This document shows, in pieces, positions 15,217 to 19,080 of a DNA stretch of 19,080 bases (positions are counted from its first letter, which is position 1; each line of letters opens with the position of its first letter). The notes beneath the pieces are model-generated. The model was not told where the DNA came from. It made no database searches and saw only the letters and a program-made list of their open reading frames with translations. The stretch lies in assembly GCA_002887195.1 (NCBI GenBank), contig PJAB01000920.1:1-19080 (forward strand). Direction: 5' to 3'. The position numbers and the translations under genes were made by a program. The stretch comes from Chrysochromulina parva. Its lineage: Eukaryota; Haptophyta; Prymnesiales; Chrysochromulinaceae.

Positions 15217-18200
15217 ATGTTGCCCCACTTTCCAGTATCGCCCACGAAAGCCGCCCGCGATGCGCGAGTTTCGCTCGCACGGTTGGCTTCCGAGGCGCGC
15301 GAGGCGGCCACCTTGGCGGCGGCGGCCGCCACTCGCGCCCGCGCGGAGGTTTCGAGCCCCGTGAAAGCGCGCCAGGAGGCCACGCAGTTGCAGACCCTCA
15401 TCGAGGCATTGGGGGCCGAGGTGCGTGAGCTTGAACTGGTCAGAGACGTCGAGCACAAGAACCATTCCACGGCAAAGATGGACGCCAATCGGCTGCGTAT
15501 CGCTCAGGAGCAGGCCGAGGCGGAGCTGGAGCACTCGCAGGCCATGGCTCAGAAGCTCACTTTGCAGATGGCGTCTACGCAGATGGGCCTTGCTGACTAC
15601 ACGGCCAAAAAGGAGCTGGCGGATGAATTTGCGGCGAAAATGTGGGACGAGGCTGGGAGTGTGGCCGAGCGTGCCAGGGCGTTGAGCGAGAAGGCGGAGG
15701 GTGCGGCCAAAGAGTACGGCGTGGCGCACAGCGCTAGTTTGAGCGAGAAGGCGCAACGGCTCGGGTGCGCCTCCAAGCTGGCAATGGCGGAGGTGCAGCA
15801 GCAGGAGGCAGAGATGGAGCTCAAGGACATTGAGCAGAAGTTGAACGAGGCGATGGTGATCATCGAGCGAGCGCCGCGCGTGGGGGAGAACGGCGCGAAG
15901 GCGCTGTGGGAGAAGCGTCAGTCCCAGCAGACAGCAGACAGCTTGTCGGAGCACTTGTCTATGGCGCAGATCCGCGTGGAGCGATGCATCGAGGCGGTGT
16001 CGGAAGCCCAGAAGAGCCTGAAGGCCGCCGCAGAGGCCGAGGTTCCCATCAATGTGCTCGCCGCGGAGCTCGATGCGGCACGCATTGAAGCTCAGGGGTT
16101 GGCACAGCAGGCTGAGCTCGCTTCAGCAGGCGCAGAGGCGGCGGCGCGCAAGGCCGAGCAAGCGGCGCGTGTGGCGCGCGCCGCTCATCAAGGTGCAGAG
16201 ACGAAGCTCGGCCGGGAGCTGCCTGCAAAGGAGGCAGCGGACGAGGCAGCGGAGAAGGCGATCGAGGTCCTCGATCAAGCAAGGGCGCGCAGTGTGGCCG
16301 CGAGGCAACGAGAGATCGACTGCGAAGCGACGGCGAGCGCGGCCAAGATGGCATGCGAGCGCAAACAGACGGAGTGGCAGGCGCTCCTTGCCGACGCGAA
16401 GGCCAAGAATGCGATCGCCTCAGGGCTCGAGGCGAAGGAGGTGACGGCCAAGGAGGCGGAGGCGCTTGCCGCCAAGCTGGAGGCCGACGCGGTGGCGGCT
16501 GAGGCGCGTCAATACGACCTGCGCGAGATCCTCACGGAGACTACTTCGGTGGCCAAGAGCTCCGAGGCCAAGGGCGAGGGCCTGCACATGACGCGGGCGG
16601 GACAGCGCACCACTTTCCAGATCGAGGCACGCGATGTCTACGGCGACAGGGTCCCTAACGGTGGCGACCTCTTCTTCGTCTCCATTCGGTATTGCGGGCA
16701 GGGCACACGCCTGCGCGCGAAGGTGCTCGACAACAAAGACGGTACGTACACGGTGACCTACAAACCGGGGAGTACCGGGCGCATCACGATCAGCGTCTCC
16801 CTCGCGGGAAAGCCACTCGAAGGCTCGCCCTTTACGTGCAACGTGCGCGCGCCGCCGCAGCCATGCGCCTCGACCTGCCTGGTGAGCGGCGACGCTCTCA
16901 CTCGGGCCGTCGCGGGCAACAAGGAGGTGTTCACGATCTCGTTCCGCGACGAGCTGGGGCAGCTGACCTTCGCGACCGAGCTCGACGTGTGCGTCTTCCC
17001 CGCCTTGTTCCCCGCGCGCGAGGACGCCGTCGCCGTGGGCGGCATGGAGGCATCCCCTCCAGCCGATCGGACAATGGGCAGCCCGAGATCACCAATGTCA
17101 CCATCCAGCCCAGTCCAGTCGAGTGGCTCGACGGAGGCGAGCCGGTACTGGGAAGGCGGCGGCGAGGCGGGCGAGAAGATGGTCGTGGCGACCACGACGC
17201 TCGATCTGACGCTCACCGTTGATGAGGACAGCACATGGCTGGGCAAGGTGCATCCAGGGTGCGTCTTGCGGGTGCTGCGCACTGAAGCAGTAGGTGACGA
17301 GGCCGAGGGCGTGGTGCGTGCGATGGTGGCGCTTGAGGGCATCGAGGAGTTCAAAGGCAACTTGAGCTGGCGTAACACATACGCCGTCCAGCAGCAGTGG
17401 CGCACGAGAAGCTGGCGCGAGGCGGTGGGCGAGTTGGAGAGGACGAAAGAGGATGCCATCCACAACCAGAAAGCAGAGAGGGAAGCGGCCATCCAACGCG
17501 CCAAGGAGCGCTCTGCTCGGAGGACTAGGGAGGCAGCGGCGGAGCGCGAGGCAGAGGCCGCTGCGGAGGCTGCGAAGTCCGCGGCGGAGGCTGCGGAGGC
17601 TGCGGCCGCCGCGGCAGACGCTGCAAAGGCGCGCGAGGCAGAAGCGAGGGCTGCCGAAGCGGCGAAGAATCAAGAAGCAAGAAGAAGAAGAAGAAGCAAG
17701 GATGGCGAGGCGCCGCTGGACGGCGAGGCGCCGCTGGTTGCACCGTCAAGCCCGGCCTCGCCTTCGAAGGCCCAAAGGCCTAAGACGATCGAGAAGAAGG
17801 GCGGGAGTCCAAAGCCGGACAAGAACGACAAGGGCGAGACAAGCAGCAGTGCGAAGGCCGAAAAGAAGGCCGTGGACGCTCCAAAGTCACCATCCTCGCC
17901 CGAGAAGAAGAAGAAGAAGAAGGGCAAGTCACCGAAGGCGGCCGAGGCGGCGCGGCGCGCGGCCGAGGCACTGAAGATGGAGGGTGCGGCCACCAAGCTC
18001 CAGAGCAAGTTTCGCGCGCTGCTGGCGCGGCGTAAGGTGCAGCAGAAGAAGGCACAAGCCGCTCTACTCAAGGAGAAATCGCGCCGTGGAAGCTCCCCAT
18101 CCAAGAAGAACCATCCAAGAAGCCCATCCAAAACGATGAGCCAGCCGACCGGCGCAGGGTCCAGCGCACAGGCGACTCGGTTGGGAGGCAATGGTTCCCA

Positions 18201-19080
18201 GGGTGGCCAGAGTCCTCGGCGCTTCTTCCCTGGCGTGTCGAGCGGATGGATTACCCTTCAGACGCGACAGTGCGTCTTTGCGTCCAGGGTGGGCGTTCGG
18301 CTCTCAGCCATTGAGAGGCAGCGCAGCCTGCAGAGCTGGATTAGCAAGCAGGCCATTTCTTCGGAGCACGAGTGTGCGGAGGTGCTCGCGCGCGAACACA
18401 TCGTCCCAACCGACATGAGCTTTAGCACAACGACGCTCAGTGGTGCTCAGTGGCTCGGAAGATTCGAGGTAGCAAGCGGCGGGTCCTCGGCTGCGCACGC
18501 CAGCGCACTCGCGCGCCGGTCAAGGAATGGATTCGCATACGGTGGCGTGTCGCCCGGCCCCAAGGCTCGAGGTCAGGTGCTCGAGAGCCACGAGGTTCAC
18601 TTCTCAGTCGACACGGCGAGCACCTTCTGGCTGCACATCTCACTGCGCTCGCAGACGGCCCCCGTACTGGGCTCGCCCTTTCTACTCACGGTGAAGCCGG
18701 GGCCAGCGCACCCGCTGCTCACTCAGGTGCAGCAGCCGCTGGTTGGCCATTCCACCGGTCTGCCGCCCGAGCACGCAGAGCAGCTGCGGACTGCGGCGTC
18801 CCAGGCGGCTGGTCGCGCAAAGCAGCGCCACGAAGATGAGAAGGAGCGGGAGAGATTGGCAGCGCTCGCAAAGCAGCCGCGACGTCCATACGTAGCGGCG
18901 GAGACGAACGAGATGCACGAGAACACGAGCGAGGCCGCAGCGGCAGCCGCTGCGGCGGCGCGCGAGGCAGAGGCCAGGGCGGCCGAGGAGGCCCTGGTGC
19001 GCAAGTCCAAGGCCGAGAAGGCCGCCGCCTTGGCCGAGAAGGCGGCGGCCGACTTGGCCAGGGCGCAGTGGTTCAGTTGC
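15217..19080 (+). CDS. Filamin-repeat, coiled-coil and IQ-motif protein (runs off right edge)
   Basis: The frame is open for 1288 codons from ATG 15217 to the window end without a stop. An in-frame TAA at 15157-15159 fixes the start. In order: Ala/Glu/Lys coiled coil at about 10-450; a canonical filamin-type Ig repeat at about 453-544 (FQIEARDVYGDRVPNGGDLF, DNKDGTYTVTYKPGSTGRIT, GSPFTCNVRAP); a second, interrupted filamin-like segment from about 550 (FTISFRDELGQ); an Ala/Glu/Lys coiled coil at about 750-830; a Ser/Pro/Lys-rich basic region with six consecutive Lys; an IQ motif at about 924-942 (ATKLQSKFRALLARRK); a third filamin-like end at about 1152-1165 (GSPFLLTVKPGPAHP); and a further coiled coil to the edge. 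Filamin repeats bind cytoskeletal partners and IQ motifs bind calmodulin. No actin-binding CH domain is seen. It is likely a structural cytoskeletal or flagellar scaffold. Confidence 0.85.
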   Translation, partial: MLPHFPVSPTKAARDARVSLARLASEAREAATLAAAAATRARAEVSSPVKARQEATQLQTLIEALGAEVRELELVRDVEHKNHSTAKMDANRLRIAQEQAEAELEHSQAMAQKLTLQMASTQMGLADYTAKKELADEFAAKMWDEAGSVAERARALSEKAEGAAKEYGVAHSASLSEKAQRLGCASKLAMAEVQQQEAEMELKDIEQKLNEAMVIIERAPRVGENGAKALWEKRQSQQTADSLSEHLSMAQIRVERCIEAVSEAQKSLKAAAEAEVPINVLAAELDAARIEAQGLAQQAELASAGAEAAARKAEQAARVARAAHQGAETKLGRELPAKEAADEAAEKAIEVLDQARARSVAARQREIDCEATASAAKMACERKQTEWQALLADAKAKNAIASGLEAKEVTAKEAEALAAKLEADAVAAEARQYDLREILTETTSVAKSSEAKGEGLHMTRAGQRTTFQIEARDVYGDRVPNGGDLFFVSIRYCGQGTRLRAKVLDNKDGTYTVTYKPGSTGRITISVSLAGKPLEGSPFTCNVRAPPQPCASTCLVSGDALTRAVAGNKEVFTISFRDELGQLTFATELDVCVFPALFPAREDAVAVGGMEASPPADRTMGSPRSPMSPSSPVQSSGSTEASRYWEGGGEAGEKMVVATTTLDLTLTVDEDSTWLGKVHPGCVLRVLRTEAVGDEAEGVVRAMVALEGIEEFKGNLSWRNTYAVQQQWRTRSWREAVGELERTKEDAIHNQKAEREAAIQRAKERSARRTREAAAEREAEAAAEAAKSAAEAAEAAAAAADAAKAREAEARAAEAAKNQEARRRRRSKDGEAPLDGEAPLVAPSSPASPSKAQRPKTIEKKGGSPKPDKNDKGETSSSAKAEKKAVDAPKSPSSPEKKKKKKGKSPKAAEAARRAAEALKMEGAATKLQSKFRALLARRKVQQKKAQAALLKEKSRRGSSPSKKNHPRSPSKTMSQPTGAGSSAQATRLGGNGSQGGQSPRRFFPGVSSGWITLQTRQCVFASRVGVRLSAIERQRSLQSWISKQAISSEHECAEVLAREHIVPTDMSFSTTTLSGAQWLGRFEVASGGSSAAHASALARRSRNGFAYGGVSPGPKARGQVLESHEVHFSVDTASTFWLHISLRSQTAPVLGSPFLLTVKPGPAHPLLTQVQQPLVGHSTGLPPEHAEQLRTAASQAAGRAKQRHEDEKERERLAALAKQPRRPYVAAETNEMHENTSEAAAAAAAAAREAEARAAEEALVRKSKAEKAAALAEKAAADLARAQWFSC
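17701..17736 (+). repeat. 18-bp tandem repeat (DGEAPL twice)
   Basis: Units 17701-17718 and 17719-17736 differ at one base (GAT/GAC) and encode DGEAPL twice, just after an AGA-triplet run coding for five Arg, in the basic linker of the filamin-repeat protein. Confidence 0.92.
17903..17925 (+). repeat. AAG triplet run encoding six lysines
   Basis: Six consecutive AAG codons follow SSPE in the Lys/Ser/Pro-rich linker of the filamin-repeat protein. The basic patch could be a nuclear-localisation-like or polyanion-binding stretch. A pure triplet run is also a candidate length-variable microsatellite. Confidence 0.85.

Overview
This is a GC-rich eukaryotic nuclear window. Genes carry GT-AG introns with C/T-rich 3' ends, there are no Shine-Dalgarno-led operons, and the products are eukaryotic: an Sm-like protein, RMC1/Mic1, ankyrin, TLC, armadillo plus EF-hand, and filamin-repeat proteins. 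The Ala/Glu/Arg-rich coding style, compact intergenic spaces and calcium-binding and cytoskeletal-type scaffolds suggest a unicellular alga or other protist. A haptophyte is my best guess, but the sequence alone does not prove it.

Layout, left to right. (1) A coiled-coil protein on the minus strand starts at 917 and runs off the left edge. (2) Divergent from it, a two-exon Sm-like protein of the LSM10/SmD1 type (1083-1716). (3) Tandem to that, an RMC1 homologue (1916-4936), the Mic1-domain subunit of the MON1-CCZ1 Rab7 activator, with two in-frame introns. (4) A convergent gap of about 0.9 kb. (5) An ankyrin-repeat protein on the minus strand (6886-5813). (6) Divergent from it, a single-pass membrane protein of unknown function (7065-8321). 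(7) A 500-bp convergent gap packed with CATG tetramers. (8) A multi-pass TLC-domain protein on the minus strand (9565-8822). (9) Divergent from it, a giant armadillo + IQ + Ala/Glu coiled-coil + four-EF-hand protein (9710-14952, one intron). (10) A filamin-repeat, coiled-coil, IQ-motif protein from 15217 that is still open at the right edge (19080).

The layout alternates: three divergent pairs share gaps of 144-178 bp, which are candidate bidirectional promoters, and two convergent pairs share longer 3' gaps. There is no operon or obvious common pathway. RMC1 (late endosome) and the LSM10-like protein (RNA processing) are housekeeping. The two large right-hand genes look like calcium- or calmodulin-responsive structural scaffolds. 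The most interesting points are an RMC1 intron flanked by a perfect 26-bp copy of its own downstream exon start (intron birth by tandem duplication), an Asn codon of the Sm motif rebuilt across a splice junction, a possible splice that would fuse the Sm-like gene in frame to RMC1, the armadillo/IQ/EF-hand architecture, and the CATG cluster.
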